Part shown: in pieces, positions 53,601 through 63,689 of the stretch | Numbering within the stretch: the first letter of the stretch is position 1 | How the letters are laid out: every line of letters begins with the position of its first letter | Source of the DNA: Pythium myriotylum | Taxonomy: Eukaryota > Oomycota > Peronosporomycetes > Pythiales > Pythiaceae | Length of the DNA stretch: 64,000 nucleotides | Direction: 5' to 3' | Assembly (NCBI GenBank): GCA_023091665.1 | Contig: JALJCQ010000001.1 | Span: 1,736,001 to 1,800,000, forward strand | Made by a program: the position numbers and the translations under genes | Notes under the pieces: generated by a model | What the model was told of the DNA's origin: nothing | Seen by the model: the letters and a program-made list of their open reading frames with translations, nothing else | The model's database searches: none

Positions 53601-55254
53601 GAGTACGCCAACCTTGCAAACGAAGCACCACTCTCATACCAGGAAGCCGTCACGAGTGAAGATGCCCCGAGTTGGAAGCTCGCGATGGAATCCGAGCTCA
53701 AAGTCCTTCAGCAAAACAAAACGTTCGATCTGGTATTCCCGCCCGAGGGCGCGAAGGTCATCACATGCAAGTGGGTGTACGCGTTAAAACGGAACGAGCA
53801 CGGTGATGTTACGCGGTACAAAGCGCGTCTCGTGGCTCGTTGTTTTCAACAGACTTAAGGCGTCGATTATCATGAGACTTACTCACCCGTCGTCAACATG
53901 AACACTCTTCGTGTGGTTTTGGCCACCTGCTGTCAGCAACAATTTCATGTGGGTCAAGTGGACGTCGACACGGCTTTTCTCAATGGTGAACTCAAGGAAA
54001 TTGTGTACATGGCACCACCGCAAGGAATGAGTGTCACTGACGGTCGCGTTTGGCGCCTTCGACGAAGTCTCTATGGCCTCAAACAGGCCGCTACTGTCTG
54101 GTACGACACTATTGCCAATGTGTTCGAAGCATCCATGGGCTTCCATCGCTGTGCCTCCGATGCATGCGTCTTCATCAAAAACGGTCCCTCAGGTTCGATC
54201 ATCGTTGCACTATATGTTGACGACATGCTTATTGCGGCTGCCTCACAAGATGACATCTCATCGACCAAGCGCCAACTGGCAACACACTTTAACATCAAGG
54301 ACCTCGGTGCTGCTCGTTTTATTCTCGGCATGGAGCTCCGCTACGACCAACAAGCCGATCAGATGTTCATTGGTCAGTCACAGCTGATTCGCCGCCTCGT
54401 TGATAGGTTCAACCAACAAGATGCTCGAGAGACCCACGCCCCCCCTTCTGGTTGGAGAGGATTTCTTCGCTCCGTCTACTGTGGCAAAGACGGAGCAGCG
54501 TCCCTACCGGTCCCTCGTTGGATCTCTACTGTATGTTGCTACGAGCACTAGGCCGGATATCGCGTTCGCAGTCATGAGACTCAGTCGTCACCTAGAGGCG
54601 CCAACTACGGCTCACTGGAAGGCAGCGATCCGTGTACTTCGCTACTTAAAGACAACTGACGAAAAGGGCATCAACTACACCGCATCCACCGACGGTCTCA
54701 CTGTACGTGCGTTCAGCGATGCCGACTGGGCCAGCCAGAAAGAGGATCGGAAGTCAACATCCGGTGTTATTCTCCTGATGTGTGGTGGCCCAGTCGTGTA
54801 CAAGTCTCGACTGCAGCGCACCGTCGCACTAAGCACAGCGGAAGTGGAGTACATGGCCATGACACTGTGCGTATAAGAAGTCATATGGCTGCGGAGTCTA
54901 CTAAAAGAACTCGGTGTCGAACAGCGATCAGGCACCACGATGTTCGTTGACAATCAAAGCGCGATCGCAATAGCCAAGAACGTCGATTATCAATCCCGCG
55001 CTAAACACATCGACATCAAGCTGCATTTTGTTCGAGACCATGCGGCAGCCGGCCATGTCATCCTCAAGTATGTGCCTACCAATGATCAAATCGCAGACTT
55101 TATGACGAAGTCGATTGCACGCCCACAGTTCCAAGAGCTCGTCTCACGATGTGGTGTTTCGGTGTGCGAGTTGAGGGGGAGTGTCGCAGATCAACACTCT
55201 TGTGATGATGGTTCGGTGCAACTAGGCCCATCCCCCGCAAGCAGCCAACTCTAG
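50653..55254 (+). pseudogene. copia gag-pol polyprotein with stops and frameshifts
   Basis: Gag from ATG 50653 (UBN2-type capsid region, RNATSARDAWETLEAFF); a frame change at TTTT 51091-51094; zinc knuckle CFKCQRRGHKQADC (51360-51401); protease WVLDSGASSHMT near 51490; integrase H-C region, then Asp in IHSDLVGPMD and IRTDNGGEYV and Glu in QQNGLAERMN (52170-52500). RT begins near 53650 and is cut by TAA 53856-53858; YVDD lies near 54220. A C-run frame change near 54440 precedes RNase H (FSDADWASQ, STAEVEYMAM), which is cut by TAA 54874-54876. The usual ARGF motif reads ARCF. The element is coding-defective as written. Confidence 0.9.
55173..55181 (+). promoter_or_regulatory. Polypurine tract
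   Basis: GAGGGGGAG immediately before the 3' LTR, the plus-strand primer site. Confidence 0.8.
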
Positions 55255-55575
55255 TTGGCCCGGTGCACGCGTCCGGCTCCTTTCAGTCTCCACGTGCTCG
55301 AGCACGTGGAGCTCGTGCTCCATCAACCAATCAGGATCCGACGTAAGGATGCCGCGCGTGCCCACCCTTGTCGTAGTCAAGTCGCCGTGGCTGGGTTGGC
55401 CCAGGCCACGCGCCGGCACCATGGGTGAGCGCCATGGTGGCCGTGTGTATCGTGGGCACGAAGTGCTCACTCTGTATAAACAGACTAGATGTAGTTGCAA
55501 CTGCGAATTAGTTCTGTAGGTGTCTGTATTTTCAGTTGCATTAATCTCACTTCCAATCTTGCTCTAAGCTCAACA
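55182..55575 (+). repeat. copia 3' LTR
   Basis: 394 bp; no difference from the 5' LTR was noticed, including the long minus-strand frame they share. Confidence 0.95.
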
Positions 55576-55580
55576 GAAGA
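55576..55580 (+). repeat. copia target-site duplication, right
   Basis: GAAGA; the MULE reading frame continues from here. Confidence 0.9.
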
Positions 55581-56947
55581 GACAGATCGACTGGCGATTC
55601 TTCTGATCAACCAGTCACCTTCCAAGATCTGGGACATGATCAACGAAGAGTTCTACCAAGGCCACACGAACGAAGTTTTGCGTGGATTGACGAAGGAACA
55701 AGTCAAGAGTCGCGTCAAGCGCATTCGTTTTGAACGCTTGGGGGGCGACGAGATTGCTCAGCTCAAGAACCCATCGCTTTCATTCCTCAAGGGAACCGAG
55801 ATTGCTTTCCTTCAATTCATGTTCGCGTTTTATGAAGGCGCGACGCTCCACCACATCGTCGGTTACGCTCACCCTGCGCTGCTCAAGTTGCTCAACTATC
55901 GGCGCACAGCTTTGTTCATCGACGGCACGTTCAAGTCAGTGCCTCGCTCGTTTTATCAGTGCCTGGTCGTCATGGTGTACGATGAGGCGACCGACATGTA
56001 TGTCCCCGTCTTCCACGTGCTCCCCACGGGCAAGTCTGAGATGGTTTACTCAAAAGCCTTCGCATGCATTAAGGAAGCAACAGGTGGGAAGATCGACCCA
56101 TCGACTGTCACGTGCGACTTTGAAGAAGCTCTGCACAAGGCTGCAAAGTCCCACTTCTCAACTGCGTCAATCGTGGGATGTTTTTTCCACTGGAAGCAAG
56201 CCATTCGTCGCCGGTTGTTGAAGCTCAAGATGCCAGAGTCTGAGATCGATATTGCTCTCAGCCCTGGATACCTCGACAAGCTCACTGTGGTGCTCCACCA
56301 CCAGATTCAGAACAAGGCCCCATCGTGGATCAAGCAACGTCTTGCTGCGAGCTGTCGCCGTAAGAAGATTGGGTACTCGACCGCGCTGTGGGACAAGTTC
56401 TGGAGTTACTTCAGCTCGACTTGGATCCGTCGCTTTGGTCCGTCCAGCTGGAATTACCCAGCTATCGATGATAAGATCGTCAGCCGCACGAACAACCCGC
56501 TGGAGCGTTACAACCGAACGCTCAATAGCCTTTTCCCAAGTGCTCATCCGCGTGTAGCCACGTTTGTTGCCGTCATTGAGGACCACTCTCGCAAGGTCCA
56601 CCGCAACCTGCTTGACATCCAAGCGGGTAGAGCTCGTCCGCCTGCCCATGCTCCGCCCTACTTCCCGTCCCTGTCACATTGTGATTGCTCGACATGTCTT
56701 GATTCGGGCGGCAAGTCACAGGGTTCACCTATGCATATCACTTGCATTTTTTCTAGTCTAATGTAATCCAATACATGTTCTGCTTTTGACGTCAAGTTCA
56801 ATGTGTTCGTCACTCCGAAGCGGACATCAGATTGACAGTAGATGCCCACGAAGAAATGCTCTAGTCAGGGTTTAGGGAAAAGTGCTGCGGGAGTCGATGT
56901 ACCATTGAGATTTTGTTCCAGTCGAAGAAGCGTCTTTGCAGACGTTG

Positions 56948-57000
56948 CGTCTCATTACCGGATTGCAGAGGTAGCGTCTCATTACCGGATTGCAGAGGTC
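56948..57000 (+). repeat. 27-bp tandem duplication
   Basis: CGTCTCATTACCGGATTGCA and the following seven bases occur twice in tandem (second copy from 56975), in the MULE 3' non-coding region. No gene is seen between 56767 and 57169. Confidence 0.85.
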
Positions 57001-57169
57001 TAGTGAGAACTCCACAACAGAGGAGAAACCCTTCAATCTGATATCGTACTTATTGGCAAACCAACTGTAGAAATGTGGATATTTAAGCAGAATACATGTT
57101 TTTGCGATCTCGACCGGGTCTGCTCAAGACCGAAGATCCGGTCTGTTACTGCACCAAAAAGACTTCTTC

Positions 57170-57179
57170 GACATTTTTC
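57170..57179 (+). repeat. MULE target-site duplication, right
   Basis: GACATTTTTC, second copy of 48613-48622. Confidence 0.85.
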
Positions 57180-58086
57180 TACCTAGGGCACAGTGCGATC
57201 CTCTCGACGAACTTGCCAGCTCAGTGTTCCCAGGCATAGAATCTGCACAAGCAATGCCCGATAGTGGGCAAGTAAGTCCATGACATCGCTGGCCAATGTT
57301 TCCTTCGCTCATTGCAGAAAATTCCGGCAAGTTGTGCTCCAATACTCTGTTGCTTCGACGGGAAAATCCGGACCACCCAATCTGGAATCATGCATTTTTC
57401 AAGGGGTAACATACAAGTCGTTTGCCCAGAGTGCTGAGATGCGACTACAAAATGTGACGGAGGAAGCGTTTGAACCGTCTGCGCGAGCTACGATCCCCGT
57501 ATTGAGCAACACTGTTGAAAGAGGTTTTTCGAGCGTGGGGTTCCGCCTCAGCGCGCTCGGGACAGCGATAGCATCTGTTCGTGCTGATGTGCAAATTCTA
57601 GAAAAAGGAAAATTCACGGTCTCGTTTGCTCCTGCTACAGATGCTAACGCGGATATGCAGACCTCTAAATCAGAAGCGGCATCAGCTTCACCCAACTATC
57701 GATTATCGAGGGAATGTGAGGTTCCCATCCAAGGGGACCGGACCGCAGCGTTACATCGCGAACTCATGACTCTGAACGAAGGCGTCAAGTTGGCCCTCGT
57801 CAAGCTCAATAGGGTCCTAAAATTTTTGCCGGGCCTCGACGACGAGGATGACGAGTGCGACGAGGACGATGAGGGCGATGAGGGTGACGACGAAGATCAG
57901 GTCAGCGGAGAAGATGCGGAAGAGAATGGCGAAGGAGGCGCTGGCAACGAAAACGAAGGGAGTGAGAGCGAGGTGGCGGTCAAAGCGGTGGAGGAAACCG
58001 GCGATGCGATTCCACCGCCACCTCCCGGAGAAGAAGTGCCAGCGCCCCTCCTGCGCCGCACGCCCCAAATGCGTGCCAGGCCTTGA
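57170..58086 (+). pseudogene. Ndc10/tyrosine-recombinase-like protein, downstream part
   Basis: Starts within the duplication with IFLPRAQCDPLDELASSVFP, the segment expected just after the GGHFS motif at 48622. A GTAAGT (57272) and TTGCAG (to 57317) suggest a 46-bp intron, though the phase does not fit the next frame exactly. From 57319 the frame runs FRQVVLQYSVAST through a helical region (ALHRELMTLNEGVKLALVKL), an Asp/Glu-rich segment and a proline-rich tail, to TGA 58086. This is the C-terminal domain of the GCR1/Ndc10-like family. A 1-nt shift also exists at the insertion point. Inactive. Confidence 0.55.
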
Positions 58087-58971
58087 CACGAGTGCCAACA
58101 AGGCTGGTCACTTGAAACCACGTTTTCCCATGTTTACCACTGTCCATCTTTTACCACTCCTTACCACAGAATGATGTGATTGTGTCGTCTATTAAACCTA
58201 ACCCTCCCTTGTCTTGTGGATTGGGTCGGTCACAGGGTAACCCAATAACCCACTGTGACCGGGGATGTGACGCCGTCAAAAAAAAAAGTGTGGACACAAT
58301 CAAGCGTGACTCTCGTGCATGAAGGGCCACTGATCCCAGGGATGATAGCTAAGGCACGCACGTTCCACGAGAGCCCAGGTAACTTCAGACGCGATCATCA
58401 AGGTCGCGACCGCAATCACCGGGTGATAGTCGTGCTGTTTAACTCCCATCGTTACCTTAATGAGTCATGGAATGTTCGGCGCTCAGCCGTGACGGGATCG
58501 AGAGCCCGTCGGTTTTCAGCCTCTCTTGTGGGGTAGATTAGTGACGGGATCTCGTCGGAGGAGCTGCGGCTCCAGGCAAACCCATGCAATGGAAGGTCTT
58601 GGACGACTTTGACCTGGGCACTACCGCAGAAGACGAGACCAGCAGCTTTGTGGGGGGCACTATATTCGGCTTCCGACTTTCCGACGGCGTACTGCTCGTT
58701 TTGACCAGCAAGACAACCGTGACGACGATGCCCAACAGCTCGCCACCACCGTCAACCGTGTCCATGTCGGAGGTGTGAACGTTACCAGACAGCCTGGCTT
58801 CGAGCGACCCACTATCGGTTTGTTACCCTCACCAAGTTGTATTTCTTGCGTATATTGTGTGTGATAGGGAGAAAAAATGAGGAATGAAATAGAAAAAAAA
58901 TACAGAAAATTCATCCAGAAGTGTTGTTCTAGACCCGCAACGAAATTTCGTGTTTTTAGTTAGCCTGCGCC
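58087..58971. other. Gap without recognisable gene
   Basis: Holds an inverted repeat at 58228-58260 (GGTCACAG / CTGTGACC arms) and a 64-codon plus-strand ORF at 58584-58778 of unknown status. No RNA gene seen. Confidence 0.4.
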
Positions 58972-59660
58972 TCACGGAAGCTTTTTTTTGCCTTGTTTAC
59001 ACCCCTTCGGATTGAATTTGCAGTAGAAGCGATCCTGCCGCATGCGTGCACTGTCGTCGTCGATGTGCAGGCAATGACCGGAGTGGTACAGCTTCGGAAG
59101 CACACTCTCAACAATGTCCGGCTTCCACGCTCTGTCTCCCACCTGGAGGTAACAGTGGAGCCGGAAATTGGTTGCGTCGCACGCAGCACCGCTGTGAACC
59201 AGATCACCGCGGAAAATTAGCGCGTACCCGGGTGGAATGTCCACAATCGCTTCTTTCCTGGGGTCCTGCACATCAAAACAGCCCTTAAAAACTCGTAGAT
59301 TCGTCCCTGACGATCGCGGAGCCGGGAACGCGGCTCTGACCCCTTTGGCTCTCGCTCGGGCAAGGTCTTCGCTGGTGTAGTCATGGTGAGCGTCTTGGAC
59401 CCCACCGACTTGGTGCGAGCAGTAGGAAACTCGCCAGACTTCCATCGGTCGTCAACTATCCGCGCCGTCTCTTGAAGAGCAGCGCGAATCGCTCTGAGGG
59501 TCCTGCACTCGACGGGACACTGGAGCCAGTACGGGTTGTCGGGACCACCAACCCTTACAAAGATCGGAGCGAAGGCTCGTGCGTGCGGGTCGCGTAACGC
59601 GGCTGAGACGATGGTGTGGTCGAGATCCAGGTCAAGGACGACGTAGCCGCGCTCGACCAT
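58972..59660 (-). pseudogene. 2OG-Fe(II) oxygenase-like protein, one frameshift
   Basis: Minus-strand ATG 59660 starts VERGYVVLDLDLDHTIVSAA. After about residue 77 the frame changes (near 59430) to GGVQDAHHDYTSEDLARARA. The HHD triad (H-x-D), then PPGYALIFRGDLVHSG (distal His) and NFRLHCYL (Arg), match the metal and co-substrate ligands of the double-stranded beta-helix dioxygenases. It ends at 58972 in a basic Lys-rich tail. The substrate is unknown. One frameshift or an unrecognised small intron separates it from an intact gene. It is the most host-like protein gene here, but could also be transposon cargo. Confidence 0.5.
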
Positions 59661-59928
59661 GGCTTTCGTGCGGATGTTTTGGGTCTGTGACCTGTGCGGC
59701 TAACGCTAGGCGTTTGCTTGGAAAGGGCGCATCCAATCGGGAAAACGCCCAGCGTCCGCTGGTCACAACTAAGCTCTGTGATTAGCTGATTCCAATATCT
59801 TCGTCTTTTATTGTCCCACGAGGGCACAGCAGGTGTTCATAACCGAACAGTTGTTCAGCACGGTCCCCACGGCAACAGTCAGTCAGCACGAAAATAACAG
59901 GTAAACATTCGGCCCGCTTTTGTTTTAA

Positions 59929-60269
59929 CCCTTTCGCAATCAAACGTGTAAATTTTACACGTTCTGAGGGTTTCTCATAAGCCGGTGTGATTGAACCCCT
60001 TAGAACGTGTAAATTTTACACGTTTTACAAAACCCGTCCTTGAAGTTTCGCAAAAACCTCAACAAACCTCAAAACCTCTCAAGGTTAAATAGCAATAACC
60101 TCGAAACTTATTTGCAATTTTGCGAGGTTTTATTACAAAAAGCGGTAGATTTGCGGGAAACTTCACCTGTCGCACTTTCAGAACGTGTAAAAGTTACACG
60201 ATCTGGAAAGTTTGACTTGATTAAATTATCCATACATTCCCTATTTGCACGGAGGTGATTGCGAAAGGG
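59929..60269. mobile_element. piggyBac-like MITE, copy 2 (341 bp)
   Basis: Ends CCCTTTCGCAATCA and its exact inverse, flanked on both sides by TTAA (59925-59928, 60270-60273), the target duplication of piggyBac elements. No ORF. Contains the palindrome ACGTGTAAATTTTACACGT at 59944-59962 and 60005-60023 and a variant at 60182-60202. Copy 1 is at 9848-10189. Confidence 0.85.
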
Positions 60270-60990
60270 TTAAACAGACAACGTATACAACATGTAACCA
60301 ACAACATATAAGAGGGAGTGTGGACCACCTCTCCACTTGAAGCAAAAATTCCGCCATTAGGTCTAGAACGCACCCGCTTTCCCGCCCTTCGGGAGACGCC
60401 ACGAGGGCGGCATCTTCTTGGTTTCATTATTGACTTCAAAAATACACCCGCTTTCCCGCCAAACACACACACACACAACAAATCGACCCGCTGAGGGACA
60501 AGTCTCTCACTCAGGTCATTTCTCATTTCGCGCCGCCGCACACAAGCAGACTGGGAGAATGGAGACCCCTCCATTCCAGTACACACTGGGCGACAGCCGC
60601 TTCTCCTGCGCGGTGGTCACCGAGGCGACCACAACGGAGGAGAAAGCCATCGCCTGGTGCATGGAGCTGGGCCTCCTCGACAGCGCAAAGCTGTGCGCCG
60701 AGTGCGCGCTGCCCATGAGGCTGTCGGTAGCGTCCAAGCGGTGGCGATGCTGTCGGCGCAAGCACCACGACACCGGACGCGAGACGTCGCGCGGCGTTCT
60801 CACGGGATCTTTCCTGGAGAAAGCCAAGATGCGCGTGGACCAAGCGTTGCGCTTGATGCAGGCATGGTGCATGCGCTTGCCGCAGCACCAGGCCATGGAG
60901 ATAGCCCGCATCTCCAAGACGACTGCGTGCGACTGGTACGCGTACCTGCGCACGATTTGCTCAGCGGAGTTGGTCCGCACAGACTGCAGC

Positions 60991-61048
60991 GTAAGTTCCC
61001 TATCTCCCCGACCCCTACTTTGAGTCTAATCAATACATGCATGCGTAG
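60991..61048 (+). other. Intron 1 of the Merlin-like transposase
   Basis: 58 bp, GTAAGT...GCGTAG, phase 0; the frame continues cleanly on both sides. Confidence 0.8.
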
Positions 61049-61251
61049 ATTGGAGGCCCCGGTCATGCCGTCGAAATCGACGAGACCAGTCTGTCCAAGA
61101 AGCAGAAGTACGGTCGCGGGGCCAAGCAGCAAGAGTTCTGGCTTTTCGGTGGAGTGGACATGACAACGGGTCGCTGGTTTGGATGTATTGTGTACACAGA
61201 CCGTACGAAGAAGACACTCCTACCAATTGTAAAGCAGCTTATTAAGCCAAG

Positions 61252-61312
61252 GTAAGATCCTCTCTATCTGACGATTGCTAGTCTCTAATCTGTGCTATGT
61301 TTTCTTGTCCAG
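61252..61312 (+). other. Intron 2 of the Merlin-like transposase
   Basis: 61 bp, GTAAGA...TGTCCAG with a pyrimidine-rich 3' end, phase 2. Confidence 0.8.
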
Positions 61313-61793
61313 AACGCTGATCATATCCGACATGTTTGCATCGTATGTGTGGGAGCGGGACGAGCGCCAGCACACGCTTGCCAACAACCGCTCCCTCGCA
61401 TCCATGGGGTATGCGCACCAATGGGTAAACCACTCAATGAACTGCGGACGCGGAGACTGGTGCGCACACCAACACTATCCAGGGCTTGTTGGAAATCCGT
61501 ATCAAACGGTACATCAAGAGCATACGGGGGATGGAAAGCGGGCGCCTCGACGCGTACGTGGACGAGTTCATGTGGGGATCTTTGTTTTTCCCACCAAGGG
61601 TCACTGCAGCGGAGTACCTGGGCGGGCTGGTCCAAGCCATCCGCTGCAGCCAGTGACGTATATACGTACCCATATATGTTGCACATGCGATGTTCAACAA
61701 CGCATATATGTAGCCATATATGTTAACGTATATGTAAATATATACGTTGTTGGTTACATGTTGTATACGTTGTCTGTTTAAAACAAAAGCGGG

Positions 61794-62226
61794 TCCATAC
61801 TTGACCAGAGCCAAACATTCGCAACCACGATGCAGTTCTCCTGATATGACGTAGCATGGTGGACCGGCCGAAACTGTGATGTCTTACTCACAAACGCCAG
61901 TCGACGTATACGCGAGGTCCGAATTGAACGCACGAATATTTTTCAAAAACAGATGGCTGAGTGGGTGTTGATGGTTTAGGAGTTGGATGAATAGTGGAGG
62001 GAATGGGGGGGGGGGGGGGGGGGGTCTTCCGCATTATTCTTGACTGAGGGTGAAGACAGAATATTCACATCTACAGGTAATTTTTACCAGATAGCAGAGT
62101 TTCTAATGTATATGGTTTATTGTGTACGGGAGGCCAGTCAAAAATTCTCCAAGAGAGGTTAACGGTAAGATAATGAAGAGGAGTAATTGAAATGTATTGA
62201 TTTGTATAATTTTTTGTGATATTACC
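61794..62226. other. Gap with poly-G tract
   Basis: Contains G20 at 62005-62024; otherwise AT-rich with no gene seen. Confidence 0.5.
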
Positions 62227-62927
62227 CTAAAGCGTAGTCTCCACCTTCTTCCTGCAGTATTTTGCGGGGCATGCAGGGTTTAGTCTCTGTTGTTCCGAAC
62301 GACCTGAGAGTAGCATGAGTTATGGAGCTTGTGGCTGCAACCAAATGACGGCCGCCAATGTATCGTATTTTCACCACGGATGACGCACACCACGGGTGGT
62401 TGACTGGAGGGGTGCGTTGGATCGTGACACAATGGGCGCGTTGCATCGAAAGCGTCCGTAAAGGACGAAACGATATTGTTCGTTAGGCATTCAGTATGAA
62501 AAAGATGACCGCATCGCAAGGTTCCACCAACTGAGATTATCATGTGCTGGCATATTGCGCAGATTTGATCATCTGTAGCAACTTCATCAGATGACCTGTT
62601 GTCCTTTCCCTCGTCCTCGTCAGCACGCACGATGACTTCAACACCTTCAACTTCCTTTTCTTCACTACCATCTGCTTTTCATTTTACTCGCTGACGATAT
62701 CGACGCTGGTGATCACGCTTCTTTACCTTTTTATAACGTTCTGGATCGGAAAGACGCAGTTTTACTCGATCACATCTTCCTGGAGTGCGTTGATGGCTCC
62801 ATAAGCTGTCCAGCGACCGGAAATCTCTGTTGCATTTATTGCACACGAAAACGGGCGGTGCTATGTGCAAGATTGTGGAGCTGAGGGTGATGGAGGTGGT
62901 GGTGAAGAGTGGATAAGCGCTGCACAA
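62227..62927 (-). pseudogene. C2HC zinc finger plus RING protein, second copy
   Basis: On the minus strand: FVCNKCNRDFRSLDSLWSHQ (C-x2-C...H, then Cys), a basic stretch ending RRYRQRVK, a TGA stop (62679-62681), an acidic segment, then RING 1 (CAICQHM, RCGHLFHTEC) and a second finger (FGCSHKLHNSC). After a frame change near 62285 comes ACPAKYCRKK, ending at 62227. Order and spacing of finger, basic, acidic and double-RING parts match 48781-49519, so the two are paralogues. No ATG is visible upstream of the finger. The in-frame stop and a shift make it a pseudogene. Confidence 0.55.
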
Positions 62928-63654
62928 TTTTTTCTAGAATATGTATCCGTAGCGCAGCACATTATTTTTGAAGTTTGAATCGTAGCCATGTCGTATCTTT
63001 CTGCGGGTATCTTTTATGATTACTTCCATGATACAAATTTGTATAGACAATGCAGTGTGCTAAAATCGGAAGCTGCAACTGAAAATATCACGTAGAGATA
63101 ATACGCCGCCTTTCCGGCCTTAGAAGACGTGTCAACTTGATCTTTGTATTTGATCGATGGCAGGGACGGAGGGCACTGAACGATGTATGGCTTTTAATTG
63201 TATAGATACCCGTGTGACTGTCCAGCGCTCAAGTTGAATGTTGCGCACATTAATCTAAGCCGTTGCTGGTGACTCATTAATACCGCACGTGAAGGGCGTC
63301 GATTTTGGCGGGCGAAAGCATGCAGGCAGATTGTTTTGGTCTCGCTGTGGTCAGAGAAATGTACTGATTACCGCGAAGTGACCAGCTTTTCGTCTCATTA
63401 TGGCAGCTACAGAGCTGCAAAATGCAGGAAGGGACCAGCAGCGGCTCATTAGCAGCGTACGTCAAATGGCTTACTGACACTGTGCGACGAAGCGGGAAGA
63501 GTGGGTGTTTGACGTCGTAGTGATCTATTTGGCTAGCGAAGTTGCTCTCGTCGTTGAGGTTGTCCGAAGTCATACCACTTTGAGGGAATGGGCGGTGCTC
63601 AAAGTCCGAATTCTACGCGCGATGATCTTGGTGATGCCCGTGGGATTGCTCGTG

Positions 63655-63689
<35 letters not shown>

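Larger units (their letters stand above)
50255..55575 (+). mobile_element. Ty1/copia LTR retrotransposon, 5,321 bp
   Basis: Both LTRs are 394 bp, begin TGTCGCAG and end CTCAACA, and appear identical. A 5-bp GAAGA duplication flanks the element. A primer-binding site follows the 5' LTR directly and a polypurine tract precedes the 3' LTR. Internal gene order is gag, protease, integrase, RT, RNase H, which defines Ty1/copia. Inserted in the same orientation as the host MULE transposase. Confidence 0.95.
49744..56766 (+). pseudogene. FLYWCH-MULE transposase, split by copia
   Basis: Exon part 1 (49744-50254) holds a FLYWCH-like finger (LNYGGFAYTRANQRP, RCNVYRRTGCRARLS, then C-x-R-H) and an acidic linker. 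A 1-nt frame change at about 50150-50200 precedes the frame that joins, across the copia insertion and GAAGA duplication, to 55576. Part 2 carries the MULE core: ALFIDGTFKSVP (Asp 1), VTCDFEEALHKA (Asp 2), GCFFHWKQAIRRR (C-x-x-H) and NPLERYNRTLN (Glu). All catalytic residues are present. The inserted retrotransposon and the frameshift inactivate it. Confidence 0.8.
48623..57169 (+). mobile_element. Mutator-like element (MULE) carrying a RING gene, split by copia
   Basis: Bordered by the 10-bp duplication. Imperfect TIRs are visible: CAGACCGGGTCGGGGTCTTG near 48650 and, reversed, CAGACCGGATCTTCGGTCTT at about 57127-57146, with outer T-rich segments also similar. Cargo: a C2HC-RING-RING gene (48781-49519) and a FLYWCH-MULE transposase (49744-56766). 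Subtracting the copia insertion and one copy of its duplication, the element is about 3.2 kb. It sits inside the Ndc10-like gene. Confidence 0.8.
60559..61656 (+). pseudogene. Merlin/IS1595-like transposase, three exons, one frameshift
   Basis: Exons are 60559-60990, 61049-61251 and 61313-61656. The introns are 58 and 61 bp with GTAAGT/GTAG and GTAAGA/CCAG borders, phases consistent. The N-terminus has a zinc-ribbon (CAECALP...WRCCRRKHH) and a helix-turn-helix (HQAMEIARISKTTACDWYAY). The DDE core shows HAVEIDETSLSKKQ (Asp 1), LIISDMFASY (Asp 2) and GYAHQWVNHS. After a 1-nt shift near 61443 the region that normally carries the Glu reads HTNTIQGLLE. The C-terminus reaches TGA 61656. The shift and the probable Glu loss make it inactive. 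Confidence 0.8.
59913..61793 (+). mobile_element. Merlin/IS1595-like DNA transposon with long TIRs
   Basis: TIRs of about 56 bp begin CCCGCTTTTGTTTTAAACAG (left, once the nested MITE is disregarded) and continue ACAACGTATACAACATGTAA. The right end (61738-61793) is the inverse with a single visible mismatch in the inner part. A piggyBac-like MITE splits the left TIR at TTAA. No clear target duplication was found. Confidence 0.75.

Noticed and set aside
58228..58260. Inverted repeat as a transcription terminator
   Set aside because: No flanking gene end or T-run supports it in a eukaryotic context.
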